Positions 41,563-50,429 of a DNA stretch of 64,000 bases are shown piece by piece (the stretch's first letter is position 1; every line of letters begins with the position of its first letter). The notes below the pieces were generated by a model that was not told the origin of the DNA, did not search any database, and was given only the letters and a program-made list of their open reading frames with translations. A program made the translations under genes and the position numbers. Source of the stretch: Chryseobacterium viscerum (lineage in GTDB: Bacteria; Bacteroidota; Bacteroidia; Flavobacteriales; Weeksellaceae); contig NZ_PPEG02000007.1 in assembly GCF_002899945.2 (NCBI RefSeq), positions 1 to 64,000 of the forward strand, read 5' to 3'.

Positions 41563-42453
41563 ATGAAGGACAAAAAAAGAGCTATGGGACGCGGCTTGGG
41601 CGCCATTTTAAGTGCAGAATCTAAAGCAACTGTCAATTCAGCTACTGATGAAGGAGCAGATAAGTTTGTAGGAAACATTGTAGAAGTTGCGCTTGAAGAT
41701 ATCTATCCGAACCCGACGCAGCCGAGAACTTATTTTGATGAAAAAGCATTAAACGAACTCGCGCAGTCGATCAAAAACCTGGGAGTAATCCAGCCGATTA
41801 CCCTGAGAAAAGACGGAGAAAGATTTGAAATCATTTCCGGGGAAAGACGTTACAGAGCAACTAAAATTGCCGGGTTAACGACTATTCCTGCCTATATCCG
41901 TTTAGTAAATGATCAGGAGCTTCTTGAGATGGCTCTTGTTGAAAACATCCAGAGAGAAGATCTTGATGCCATCGAAATTGCTTTGACTTATCATAGACTT
42001 TTGGAAGAGATCGGTCTTACTCAGGAAAACCTGAGCCAGAGAGTAGGAAAGGATAGAAGTACCATCACCAACTCCATCAGATTATTAAGACTAAACCCGG
42101 ATATTCAGAATGCCATCAGAAGTGGTGAGATTTCTGCAGGACACGGTAGAGCCATTATCAGTCTTGAAAGTGAAGAAGATCAGCAGGTTTTATTTGATCT
42201 TATCATCAAAGAAAAATTAAATGTTCGTCAGTCAGAGCAGGCAGCTGCCGCATTGAAGAACCCAAAGTCTCCCGCCGCAAAAAAAGCCAATGTGGAGCTT
42301 TCCAATAACTATAAAAAAGCCCAGAAGACCATCGCAGATATCCTGGATATAAAAGTGGAGATCAAAGCTTCTGGAAATGGTAAAAAAGGTAAAATTGTTC
42401 TGGACTTCAAAAACGAAGAAGAGCTGGAATATATTCTATCCCATATTAAATAA
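41563..42453 (+). CDS. parB: Chromosome partition protein ParB/Spo0J
   Basis: The 296-residue protein has the N-terminal KRAMGRGLGAIL, the ParB CTPase domain (about 38-125) with QPRTYFDEKALNELAQSI, GERRYRATK and ALVENIQREDL, and an HTH (TQENLSQRVGKDRSTITNSI, about 150-170). A dimerising C-terminus follows. It loads on parS and spreads, working with ParA. The stop TAA is directly followed by the ATG of the DUF5683 gene. Confidence 0.95.
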   Translation: MKDKKRAMGRGLGAILSAESKATVNSATDEGADKFVGNIVEVALEDIYPNPTQPRTYFDEKALNELAQSIKNLGVIQPITLRKDGERFEIISGERRYRATKIAGLTTIPAYIRLVNDQELLEMALVENIQREDLDAIEIALTYHRLLEEIGLTQENLSQRVGKDRSTITNSIRLLRLNPDIQNAIRSGEISAGHGRAIISLESEEDQQVLFDLIIKEKLNVRQSEQAAAALKNPKSPAAKKANVELSNNYKKAQKTIADILDIKVEIKASGNGKKGKIVLDFKNEEELEYILSHIK

Positions 42454-43092
42454 ATGAAGAAAATATTTTTCACATTTTTCTTGTGTATTGCTGTACTGGC
42501 TTACTCACAAGTAAAACCTATTGATACCGTTCGGATGCAGACTCTTCCGAAAGAAGAACCTCGTGTGGTAAAGCCAGGAAAAACAGAAGCAAAGATCATT
42601 GAAGATCTTGAAAAAGCAAATGGTCCGACAGTAAAAACCATAAAACTGAATCCTACCAGAGCAGGATTGTATTCTGCCGTTTTTCCAGGATTGGGACAGT
42701 TTTATAATAAAAAATACTGGAAGATTCCCATTGTTTGGGGAGCAGTAGGAGCAGGAGTTGGTATTGCGGTCTGGAATGACAATCAATATCGAAAATACCG
42801 CGAATATTATATAGCAAAACTGAACGGAACGCCTAATGAATTTGTAGACAGTCACCCGTTTTTAGATAAAAAAGCTTTGGGGAATGCTCAGGACAGGGCC
42901 AAAAGACAAAGAGATTATGCGATTGCTATTACAGGATTGATCTATATCCTGAATATTGTAGATGCAGTAGTAGATGCACATCTTTATGAAAGCCGTCATG
43001 ACCCGGATCTGGTTTTTAAACCATCAGTTATTCAGGATCAATATGGGTATAGCGCTCCAAAAACAGGCTTCAGTTTAAGTTACAGATTTTAA
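42454..43092 (+). CDS. DUF5683 membrane protein
   Basis: The 212-residue protein has a signal-like N-terminus (IFFTFFLCIAVLAYSQ) and a DUF5683 domain: LNPTRAGLYSAVFPGLGQFYNKKYWKIPIVWGA with two or three further hydrophobic stretches (about 80-100, 140-160). Function unknown; it is widespread in Bacteroidota and typically sits next to parB and dapB, as here. It is translationally adjacent to parB. Confidence 0.85.
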   Translation: MKKIFFTFFLCIAVLAYSQVKPIDTVRMQTLPKEEPRVVKPGKTEAKIIEDLEKANGPTVKTIKLNPTRAGLYSAVFPGLGQFYNKKYWKIPIVWGAVGAGVGIAVWNDNQYRKYREYYIAKLNGTPNEFVDSHPFLDKKALGNAQDRAKRQRDYAIAITGLIYILNIVDAVVDAHLYESRHDPDLVFKPSVIQDQYGYSAPKTGFSLSYRF

Positions 43093-43155
43093 AATACAAT
43101 ATACCTGCAGAAAGGTCTTAGGATTGAATGCAGTAGTAAAAAATAAAAAGATCAT

Positions 43156-43857
43156 ATGAAAATAGCATTAGTTGGTTACGGTAAAATGGGTAAGATCATT
43201 GATGAGATCGCGCAGAAGAGAGGTCATGAAGTAGTTGCCCGTCTGAAGGAAACCCCAACTGCTGAAAATCTTAATAATCCGGATGTTGTGATTGAATTCT
43301 CATTACCGGAAGTGGCATTTGAAAACATAAAAGCTTGTCTTGAAAATAAAATTCCGGTGATCTGCGGAACGACAGGCTGGCTGGATCAAAAAGCTGAAAT
43401 AGAAAAACTGGCTGTAGAAAATGGTACAGCTTTCCTATACGGTTCCAACTTTAGTTTAGGAGTGAATTTATTTTTTGCTTTAAACGAAAAATTGGCTGGT
43501 CTGATGAAAAATGTAGATGAATACTCTTGTCAGTTAGAAGAAATTCACCACATCCATAAAAAAGATGCTCCAAGTGGAACAGCTATTTCTATCGCAGAAG
43601 GAATCATCCAAAACAACCCGAAATTCGATGCCTGGAAGCTGGAAGAAACAGAAGGCAAGCAGCTGGGAATTTTTGCGGTACGTGAAGATGAAGTACCGGG
43701 AACCCACAGCGTATATTATAGAAGCGAAGTAGACGAAATCGAAATCAAGCATACCGCTTTCAACAGAAACGGTTTTGCACTGGGTGCTGTAGTAGCCGCA
43801 GAATGGATTAAAGATAAAAAAGGAAACTTCGCAATGAAAGACGTTTTGGGGCTTTAA
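43156..43857 (+). CDS. dapB: 4-hydroxy-tetrahydrodipicolinate reductase
   Basis: The 233-residue enzyme has the NAD(P)-binding GYGKMGK (7-13), CGTTGW, the catalytic EIHHIHKKDAPSGTA and the C-terminal FALGAVVAAEWI. It reduces the dihydrodipicolinate precursor on the path to lysine and diaminopimelate. It is shorter than the enterobacterial form (about 270) but normal for Bacteroidota. It belongs to the parB-DUF5683-dapB-lepB row. Confidence 0.95.
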   Translation: MKIALVGYGKMGKIIDEIAQKRGHEVVARLKETPTAENLNNPDVVIEFSLPEVAFENIKACLENKIPVICGTTGWLDQKAEIEKLAVENGTAFLYGSNFSLGVNLFFALNEKLAGLMKNVDEYSCQLEEIHHIHKKDAPSGTAISIAEGIIQNNPKFDAWKLEETEGKQLGIFAVREDEVPGTHSVYYRSEVDEIEIKHTAFNRNGFALGAVVAAEWIKDKKGNFAMKDVLGL

Positions 43858-43884
43858 TTTGTAACAAATTCTGTAAATTGCAGA

Positions 43885-43990
43885 CAAATAAACAGAAAAT
43901 GATGAATAGTGAATAGTAAATAGCGGATGGCTGTTATCATTTATTACTCATCATTTTATCATTTATATCATAAGAATAGGCACAAAAATT
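43885..43990. repeat. Imperfect inverted-word spacer between dapB and lepB
   Basis: AAAATGATGAATAGTGAATAG is answered by ATCATTTATTACTCATCATTTTATC, a sloppy inverted repeat of the word ATGATGAATAG. Confidence 0.5.
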
Positions 43991-43991
43991 T

Positions 43992-45650
43992 ATGAATTAT
44001 TTTTTAACTTATACAGTATATGTCCTCATATTATCCGTATTAATGGGGCTTTCATCTTGGAAACTGTTCAAGAAAATGGGCTATAGCCCTTTATTTGCTT
44101 TTATCCCTTTCTATAACTATTTCATCATTCTGAAAGAAACAAAACATCCGAAATGGTGGGCAATCCTATCTTATCTTCCGATTGTAGGGCCAATCATGAT
44201 GTCTGTTTTCCACCTTTACTTAGTGAAAAAGTTTGGAAAGACACTTTTCAAAGATCAGATTCTTACCGTGATTTTGCCGTTTATTTATATGGCGGTGATC
44301 AACTATTCTAAAGATGTAGAGTTAGAAGATGAAAATGCAAACGACCTGTTTCTTACAGACGAAGAGAAGAACGACAAAAAGAAAGATACATTCGTGGGTT
44401 CTATTACCTTTGCGGTAGTATTTGCAACCATCATTCACGTTTTTGTAACACAGCCTTTCGGGATTCCTACAGGATCTATGGAAAGAACATTATTGGTGGG
44501 AGACTTCCTTTTTGTAAACAAATGGAGCTATGGATACAGACTTCCAATGCGTCCGGTAGCAATACCTTTCCTTCAGGGAACGATTATGGATACAGGACAA
44601 AAGGGAAATCCTAAAGATGATCCGAAATCTTATGTAGATGGAATTAAACTCCCTTATACAAGAATCTTACAATTCGATAAGCCGCAGAAAAATGATGTGG
44701 TAGTTTTCAACTATCCTCGAGATTCTGTGCATACAGCGATTGACAGAAAAGATCCTTATGTAAAAAGATGTGTAGCTACAGCAGGCGATACTTTTGAAAT
44801 GAGAGCCGGAAGACTTTTCGTTAACGGAAAACCGGAAACTGTTTTAGGAGATCAGGAAGTACAACATGCGTATGTTGTAAATACTAAGGAACAATTAGAT
44901 ATTCCTACGTTATATAAAGGTTATGGTTTTTTACCTGTAACTGAGGAACAAACAAATAGTGGGTTTAAATATACTTTCCAAGGGCTAACTGACAAAATTG
45001 CTAAAGATATTAAAGAATTGCCAAGTGTAATTGATATGCAGGAAAGCATTTTGTCTAAAGGAATGGCTGCAATCCAATATAAAGTGAATGCTGATAAAAC
45101 AGCATATACAAAAAGTATAGATACTACACAATCTATATTTCCAGTTAATAAAGCTTGGAATCCTGATTGGTACGGACCTGTCAGAATTCCTAAAAAAGGA
45201 GATGTTGTAGCGATCAATCAGGAGACATTTCCAATGTATCAATGGATTATTTCTGAATATGAGCACAATAGCTTGGAGAAAAAGAATGGAAAGATCTTCA
45301 TTAATGGCAAAGAAGCGAATCAGTATACCATTCAGCAGGATTATTATATGATGATTGGGGACAACAGAGATGCTTCATTAGATGCAAGATTCTTTGGTTT
45401 CGTTCCTGAAGAAAATATTGTAGGAAAACCTATGTTTACATGGATGAGTCTTCAGGGTGCTTTCTCAGATAGCAGTTCTACTTACCAGGCGCCATTTAAA
45501 GTTCGTTGGGACAGAATGTTCAAAGCAACCAATACAGGAGAAGCTAATAAAACCTCTTACTGGTGGATTGCAGCGATGATCCTGATCTTATTCTTTGGAT
45601 GGGAGTATTTCGAGAAATTGTTCAGAAAGAAAAAAACTGAAGACAACTAA
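43992..45650 (+). CDS. lepB: Signal peptidase I, large flavobacterial form
   Basis: The 552-residue peptidase is about twice the length of most LepB. It has an N-terminal membrane part (residues 1-105, three or four segments with a DUF5684-like look), another segment (135-153), then box B GIPTGSMERTLLVGDFLFVNK with catalytic S162 and box D YVKRCVATAGD with K258. A long insert (about 280-410) separates these from the C-terminal GDNRDASLDARFFGFV; a final membrane segment (about 520-540) closes the chain. It removes signal peptides on the periplasmic side. The insert region (44880-45180) is more AT-rich than the rest of the gene. Confidence 0.93.
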   Translation: MNYFLTYTVYVLILSVLMGLSSWKLFKKMGYSPLFAFIPFYNYFIILKETKHPKWWAILSYLPIVGPIMMSVFHLYLVKKFGKTLFKDQILTVILPFIYMAVINYSKDVELEDENANDLFLTDEEKNDKKKDTFVGSITFAVVFATIIHVFVTQPFGIPTGSMERTLLVGDFLFVNKWSYGYRLPMRPVAIPFLQGTIMDTGQKGNPKDDPKSYVDGIKLPYTRILQFDKPQKNDVVVFNYPRDSVHTAIDRKDPYVKRCVATAGDTFEMRAGRLFVNGKPETVLGDQEVQHAYVVNTKEQLDIPTLYKGYGFLPVTEEQTNSGFKYTFQGLTDKIAKDIKELPSVIDMQESILSKGMAAIQYKVNADKTAYTKSIDTTQSIFPVNKAWNPDWYGPVRIPKKGDVVAINQETFPMYQWIISEYEHNSLEKKNGKIFINGKEANQYTIQQDYYMMIGDNRDASLDARFFGFVPEENIVGKPMFTWMSLQGAFSDSSSTYQAPFKVRWDRMFKATNTGEANKTSYWWIAAMILILFFGWEYFEKLFRKKKTEDN

Positions 45651-45709
45651 TAAAAAAATTAAACTTAAAATAGAATGAAGTATTTGAAAAAATACTTCAT
45701 TTTTGCATT

Positions 45710-46333
45710 ATGAATATGAAGAATGTATTATTGCCGGCATTTTATATGCCCCCGATTTCATGGTTTTCAGTGTTTGTGAACCCTGAGAATAATATTGTAT
45801 TTGAACAGTTTGAAAGCTTTCCAAAACAGACCTATAGAAGCAGAACCAATATATATGGAGCTAATGGAAAATTATCATTAATCATTCCCATCGCTCATAA
45901 CGGAAAAAGAGAATTTAAAGACATTGAAATCTCTTACCGTGAAGACTGGAGAGCTCTTCATTGGAAATCGATCAAAACAGCCTATCAAAGTTCTCCTTAT
46001 TTCGAATATTATGAAGATAAGCTCAGAAAAATATTTGAGCTTAATGAAAAGTTTCTTCTTGATTTTAACCTTAAAGGGATAGAAGTTATCCAACAGATAC
46101 TAAAAACAGAAAAGGCACAGTCTTTGAATGAAGAATATATCAAAAACCCTGAAGAAATCAATTTCAGAGAAAAGTTTTCGGCAAAGGTTCCTTCAGAATT
46201 TCAAATGGAAGAATATTACCAGACATTTTCGGATAAATTCGGGTTTTTGGAAGACTTGTCGATTCTTGACCTTATTTGTAATAAAGGCCCGGAATCACTC
46301 ATGTATTTAAAAAATATAAAACAATCATATTAG
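45710..46333 (+). CDS. WbqC-family protein
   Basis: The 207-residue protein is of the WbqC family: PAFYMPPISWFSVFVNP at the N-terminus (MPxxxW pattern), NIVFEQFESFPKQTYRSR and NGKLSLIIPI. The family is associated with polysaccharide or amino-sugar biosynthesis, though its reaction is not settled; in Bacteroidota it accompanies lepB, as here, 60 bp downstream. Confidence 0.88.
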   Translation: MNMKNVLLPAFYMPPISWFSVFVNPENNIVFEQFESFPKQTYRSRTNIYGANGKLSLIIPIAHNGKREFKDIEISYREDWRALHWKSIKTAYQSSPYFEYYEDKLRKIFELNEKFLLDFNLKGIEVIQQILKTEKAQSLNEEYIKNPEEINFREKFSAKVPSEFQMEEYYQTFSDKFGFLEDLSILDLICNKGPESLMYLKNIKQSY

Positions 46334-46420
46334 CATACAATCACTATTCAAGAAAGTTTCAGCATACAGCAGATGAAGGTGGTGATTGACATATTGCTTT
46401 AAAAAATTAAATATCAACAT

Positions 46421-48103
46421 ATGAAAAAGGTATTATTAGCTGCAGTTTTTTTAGCAGGTTTTAGTTTCTCTTTTGCACAGGAATCTAAAGCTAAAAGTAT
46501 TGATCCTAGCGAAGACAAAGATCTGATGACATGGTATCATAAAGATTTTGCGACTTCAAAAGTATATGGTGTAAATACGGCAAATGCCTATAAATATTTA
46601 GAATCTAAAGGACTGAAGCCTAAAACCGTGGTCGTTGGAGTTTTAGACAGTGGAGTACAGGTAGATCACCCCGGATTGGTAAAAAACCTATGGTCAAATC
46701 CTAACGAAGTTCCTGGCAACGGTAAAGATGATGACGGAAACGGATATATTGATGATGTACACGGATGGAACTTCATAGGAGGTAAAAACGGTGATATTGA
46801 TATTGATAATATGGAGGTGACAAGAGTCGTAGCCAAATACAAGCCCATTTTCGAAGGAGATGATTCTGCAAAGAACAAAGCCAACCAGGCTAAGATGAAG
46901 GAGGATTTTGATATGTATATGAAAGCCAAAGAGATGTTCAATAAAAAAAGCATCGAGGCAAAACAAAGTTTTCAGACATATTCTATGCTGAACGAGCTGA
47001 TTCCTAATATGGTAAAATTATTAGGAGGTAAGCCTGTAACTGGTGAAACCATTTCAGCAATTAAAGCGCCTACAGATCAGAAAGATGCTATTGCATTGGA
47101 TTTCTTAGGTCAGATTTCCCAAAGTCCGGAATTCAAAGGAAAATCATCTGCTGAGTTTGAGAAAAAGATGAAAGAGGAGATGAAGGAGGCTATAGATCAT
47201 TTTGCTCCGGCAGCAAAACAATACGACCTTTCATATGATCCGAGAAAAGAAATAGTAGGGGATAACTACGATGATTATTCTGAAAAAAGTTATGGGAACA
47301 ATCATTATGAAGGAGCAGATGCAGAACACGGAACTCACGTAGCAGGAATTATTGCAGGACTTCCACAAGGAAAAGAAGTTCAGTACGGGGTTGCTTCCAA
47401 AGTGGCTAAAATCATGTCTGTAAGAACAGTTCCTAATGGAGATGAAAGAGATAAAGACGTTGCCAATGCAATCAGATATGCAGTAGATAACGGTGCGAAA
47501 GTTTTAAATATGAGCTTCGGGAAACCTGTTTCTCCCGGTAAGAATGTAGTTTGGGATGCTTTTAAATATGCTGAAGATAAAGGCGTTCTTTTAGTAAAAG
47601 CTGCAGGTAACGAAAATGAAGATGTAGCAGAACACTTGGCCTATCCTACCAACTTTAAAAATGTTACGGATGAAAAACCATTTGTAAGCAACGTTCTTGT
47701 GGTAGGAGCAAGCACCAATAAAAACAGTGCTTTGAGAGCCGATTTTTCTAACTTCAACAAAAAAATGGTCAATGTTTTCGCTCCGGGAGAAGAAATCTAT
47801 TCTACCGTTCCGAAAAACGAATATAAATATCTTCAGGGAACTTCTATGGCATCACCAGTGGTAGCCGGAGGAGCTGCTGTTTTATTAGCGTATATGCCAG
47901 ATCTGAAACCTTATCAGATCATTGAAGCGCTTGTGAAAAGCAGCAATCCTAGCACAGCAAATGGATTTGCAGATGAATCTCAGGCAGGTGGAGTTATCGA
48001 CCTGAAAAAAGCGGCAGAGTATGCTTATACCAATTTCTACAAAGGAAAGCCGGCAGGCACTGCCAAGCCTTCGAAATCCGTAAAAAAGGCCGTTAAAAAA
48101 TAA
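46421..48103 (+). CDS. Secreted subtilisin-like (S8) serine peptidase
   Basis: The 560-residue protease has a signal peptide ending FSFAQ (residue 20) and the triad D76 (VGVLDSGVQ), H303 (EHGTHVAG) and S475 (GTSMASPV), with oxyanion N397. The D-to-H distance of 227 residues is much longer than in subtilisin (about 30) because of a charged, helix-rich insert (about 130-290) containing MKEDFDMYMKAKEMFNKKS. No T9SS sorting domain is present; the C-terminus is a short Lys-rich tail. It is probably periplasmic or exported another way. A strong terminator follows. Confidence 0.92.
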   Translation: MKKVLLAAVFLAGFSFSFAQESKAKSIDPSEDKDLMTWYHKDFATSKVYGVNTANAYKYLESKGLKPKTVVVGVLDSGVQVDHPGLVKNLWSNPNEVPGNGKDDDGNGYIDDVHGWNFIGGKNGDIDIDNMEVTRVVAKYKPIFEGDDSAKNKANQAKMKEDFDMYMKAKEMFNKKSIEAKQSFQTYSMLNELIPNMVKLLGGKPVTGETISAIKAPTDQKDAIALDFLGQISQSPEFKGKSSAEFEKKMKEEMKEAIDHFAPAAKQYDLSYDPRKEIVGDNYDDYSEKSYGNNHYEGADAEHGTHVAGIIAGLPQGKEVQYGVASKVAKIMSVRTVPNGDERDKDVANAIRYAVDNGAKVLNMSFGKPVSPGKNVVWDAFKYAEDKGVLLVKAAGNENEDVAEHLAYPTNFKNVTDEKPFVSNVLVVGASTNKNSALRADFSNFNKKMVNVFAPGEEIYSTVPKNEYKYLQGTSMASPVVAGGAAVLLAYMPDLKPYQIIEALVKSSNPSTANGFADESQAGGVIDLKKAAEYAYTNFYKGKPAGTAKPSKSVKKAVKK

Positions 48104-48133
48104 TTTATCTCCCTGTGTTTAAGGAGAAGTCAT

Positions 48134-48163
48134 AAAAAGTCCGAATTTTTTTCGGACTTTTTA
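48134..48163 (+). terminator. Terminator after the subtilase gene
   Basis: AAAAAGTCCGAA/TTCGGACTTTTT perfect 12-bp stem followed by A/T-rich sequence, 31 bp after the stop. Confidence 0.85.
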
Positions 48164-48228
48164 TTTTTTATTTTAAATTTTGGCACGGTTTTTTGTAACT
48201 TTATAGTAACAAAATAATAAACAACAAA

Positions 48229-48720
48229 ATGAAAAAGTTACTACTTGCAGGGATGTTGGGAACATCACTTTTTGCAGTGTCGTGTTCCTCTGTTAACAAA
48301 GCAGCTACATCTCAAAATCAAAGAGCTGATTTCCTTAAAATGAAAGGAGATTGGCAGATTGTGAGCATAGATTACGAAAAAGGGTATAAAATCAAACCTT
48401 TTGACGAAGGTGCAGATGCACAGTGCTTCGTAGGAAGCCACTGGAGATTGATTCCTAACAACTGGACAGGAGCGTATACTTTGAACGGAGGTGGAGATTG
48501 CCCGGCAATTACACAGCCCATCAAGTTTGAAATAAAAGACGGTAACACGTTTATGTTTAAAAAAATTGCAGGAGGTACGAAAGCAAAACAAAATACTGTA
48601 GGATATAGCCTTACCCTGATTAATCAGACAACAGATCAGTTTTCACTTCAGCAAGATGTTCCTTTTGAAGGAGGTAATGTAAAAGTAGTTTACAACTTCC
48701 AGAGAGCAGGAATGAAATAA
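48229..48720 (+). CDS. Lipocalin-like lipoprotein
   Basis: The 163-residue lipoprotein has a signal with lipobox FAVSC (C19). The mature beta-rich domain starts KGDWQIVSIDYEKGYKIKPF and contains AQCFVGSHWRLIPNNWTGAYTL, the GxW and other features of the lipocalin-like family of Bacteroidota. Two cysteines (C62-region and GGDCPA) could pair. It lies 26 bp before the OmpA gene, so the two envelope lipoproteins are cotranscribed. Ligand unknown. Confidence 0.83.
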   Translation: MKKLLLAGMLGTSLFAVSCSSVNKAATSQNQRADFLKMKGDWQIVSIDYEKGYKIKPFDEGADAQCFVGSHWRLIPNNWTGAYTLNGGGDCPAITQPIKFEIKDGNTFMFKKIAGGTKAKQNTVGYSLTLINQTTDQFSLQQDVPFEGGNVKVVYNFQRAGMK

Positions 48721-48746
48721 TATATCAACATAAAAGATCAAAAAAA

Positions 48747-49436
48747 ATGAAATTTACAAAAACATACGTAGGAGCCCTTTTCTTGTCATCAGCATTATTA
48801 TTGACAAGTTGTGAGGCGGTTCAGAATTCAAATCACCAACAAAGAGGTACAGCTGTAGGAGTTGCTTCAGGAGCTGTTCTTGGAGGGATCTTAGGAAACA
48901 ATGTAGGAAGAGGAGGAAACGGAGCTATTGGTGCTGTATTAGGAGGTATTATCGGTGGTGTTGCAGGTAACGTTATCGGTAACAAAATGGATAAGCAGGC
49001 TAGAGATATTAAAGAAACTTTACCAGGAGCACAGGTAGAAAGAGTAGGTGATGGTATTAAAGTGACCATGAATGAAAGTATTGTAAACTTTGCTTTCGAC
49101 TCTTCAAACCTTACTTCCGTTGCTCAGACTAACCTTGACAAATTAGCTACAGTATTGGTAAATAACGCAGATACCAATATCAATATCTACGGGTATACAG
49201 ACAGCGTAGGTAAAGATGCTTACAATATGGCGCTTTCTCAAAGAAGAGCAGATGCTGTAAAAGCTTATTTAGTAGGAAAAGGAATTGCATCTAGCAGAAT
49301 GTTCTCAAAAGGAGAAGGTAAAAATATGCCGGTTGCTAGCAATGATACTGATGAAGGAAGAGCTAAAAACAGAAGAGTTGAGTTTGCCATTACTGCAAAT
49401 GAAAAAATGATTAATGAAGCCAAACAAGGGCAATAG
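48747..49436 (+). CDS. OmpA-family lipoprotein with glycine zipper
   Basis: The 229-residue lipoprotein has lipobox LLTSC, a glycine-zipper stretch (about 32-80; VLGGILGNN, AIGAVLGGIIGGVAG) and an OmpA-like peptidoglycan-binding domain (about 110-220; FAFDSSNLTSVAQTNLDKLA, YGYTDSVGKDAYNMALSQRR, NRRVEF). It should tether the outer membrane to the wall. It resembles Pal/YiaD proteins and ends in a hairpin terminator. Confidence 0.92.
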   Translation: MKFTKTYVGALFLSSALLLTSCEAVQNSNHQQRGTAVGVASGAVLGGILGNNVGRGGNGAIGAVLGGIIGGVAGNVIGNKMDKQARDIKETLPGAQVERVGDGIKVTMNESIVNFAFDSSNLTSVAQTNLDKLATVLVNNADTNINIYGYTDSVGKDAYNMALSQRRADAVKAYLVGKGIASSRMFSKGEGKNMPVASNDTDEGRAKNRRVEFAITANEKMINEAKQGQ

Positions 49437-49467
49437 TTAATTTAATATATAAATATTTTCGTAAAAG

Positions 49468-49489
49468 ACCGCCCCGGCGGTTTTTTTTG
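49468..49489 (+). terminator. Terminator after the OmpA-like gene
   Basis: ACCGCC/GGCGGT short stem followed by eight T. Confidence 0.75.
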
Positions 49490-49516
49490 TATTTTTATGC
49501 TATAAATTTTATTTAT

Positions 49517-49524
49517 TATTTTTG
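49517..49524 (+). promoter_or_regulatory. Probable -7 element of the DPA-like operon
   Basis: TATTTTTG, an exact TAnnTTTG match 17 bp before the ATG at 49542. Confidence 0.55.
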
Positions 49525-49541
49525 TACTTGAAATAACATAA

Positions 49542-50429
49542 ATGAAGAAATATTTAAAGCTGCTCCGTGTGGAGCAATGGGTGAAAAACCTTTTTGTATT
49601 TGTCCCTCTATTCTTTTCGGGTAATATTACCAACATAGATCTGCTTCTCAAGAGCATTTTCGCATTTGTTATCTTTTCGCTTGCGGCAAGTGTTGTGTAT
49701 ATTCTGAATGATTATAATGATATAGAAGCAGATAGAAAGCATCCTGAAAAAAGAAGAAGACCGTTGGCGAGTGGAGCTATTTCAAAATCAAAAGCTATAG
49801 GAATTCTTTTGGGACTTGTCATTGCAGATATTGCTCTTGTATTTTTTACAAAGATCTATTTTCATGAGCTGCTTTGGAAGTTTGCGACCATCATAGGATT
49901 TTATGTAGTGATGAATCTTGCCTATACCTTCAGACTCAAGCATGTCCCCATCATTGATATTTTCATTATTGCCATAGGGTTTGTACTGCGTGTACTGGCT
50001 GGAGGGTATATTACCGGAATCAGTATTTCACAATGGGCAATCCTGTTAACGTTCGTGTTGGCATTAGTACTGGCTATCGGGAAAAGAAGAGGAGAGCTTA
50101 TCAATGCGCAGGTTTCAGGAAAAACAAGACGGGCACTGGATGGATATAACGTTCAGTTTGCAGATATTGCATTATCCATTTCTATTACGCTGGCTATTGT
50201 GTGTTATCTGATGTTTACCCTGTCTCCGGAAGTTCAGGAAAGATTCCATGAGAGAGTTTTTTATACGGTGATTTTCGTAGTCTTTGCCTTGTTGAGGTAT
50301 CTTCAGCAGACATTGGTTTACAACAGAACGGAATCTCCTACAAAAATTGTGTACAGAGACCGATACATACAGGTTACCCTATTACTTTGGGTAGCTGCAT
50401 TTTTAATTCAAATTTATTTTAAGAAATGA
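49542..50429 (+). CDS. UbiA-type transferase, decaprenyl-phosphate phosphoribosyltransferase-like
   Basis: This 295-residue membrane prenyl-acceptor transferase has about 8-9 segments and the UbiA motif NDYNDIEADRKHPEKRRRPL (56-75), whose HPxKRxRPL ending is typical of the DPPR synthase branch (mycobacterial Rv3806c type) rather than of quinone enzymes. That branch transfers 5-phosphoribose from PRPP to a polyprenyl phosphate. The next three genes supply DprE1-, DprE2- and phosphatase-like enzymes, which supports the call. It overlaps the next gene by 4 bp (ATGA). Confidence 0.85.
   Translation: MKKYLKLLRVEQWVKNLFVFVPLFFSGNITNIDLLLKSIFAFVIFSLAASVVYILNDYNDIEADRKHPEKRRRPLASGAISKSKAIGILLGLVIADIALVFFTKIYFHELLWKFATIIGFYVVMNLAYTFRLKHVPIIDIFIIAIGFVLRVLAGGYITGISISQWAILLTFVLALVLAIGKRRGELINAQVSGKTRRALDGYNVQFADIALSISITLAIVCYLMFTLSPEVQERFHERVFYTVIFVVFALLRYLQQTLVYNRTESPTKIVYRDRYIQVTLLLWVAAFLIQIYFKK

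Noticed and set aside
48747..49436. Possible horizontal transfer of the OmpA/lipocalin pair
   Set aside because: Composition and signals match the neighbouring core genes; nothing suggests foreign origin.
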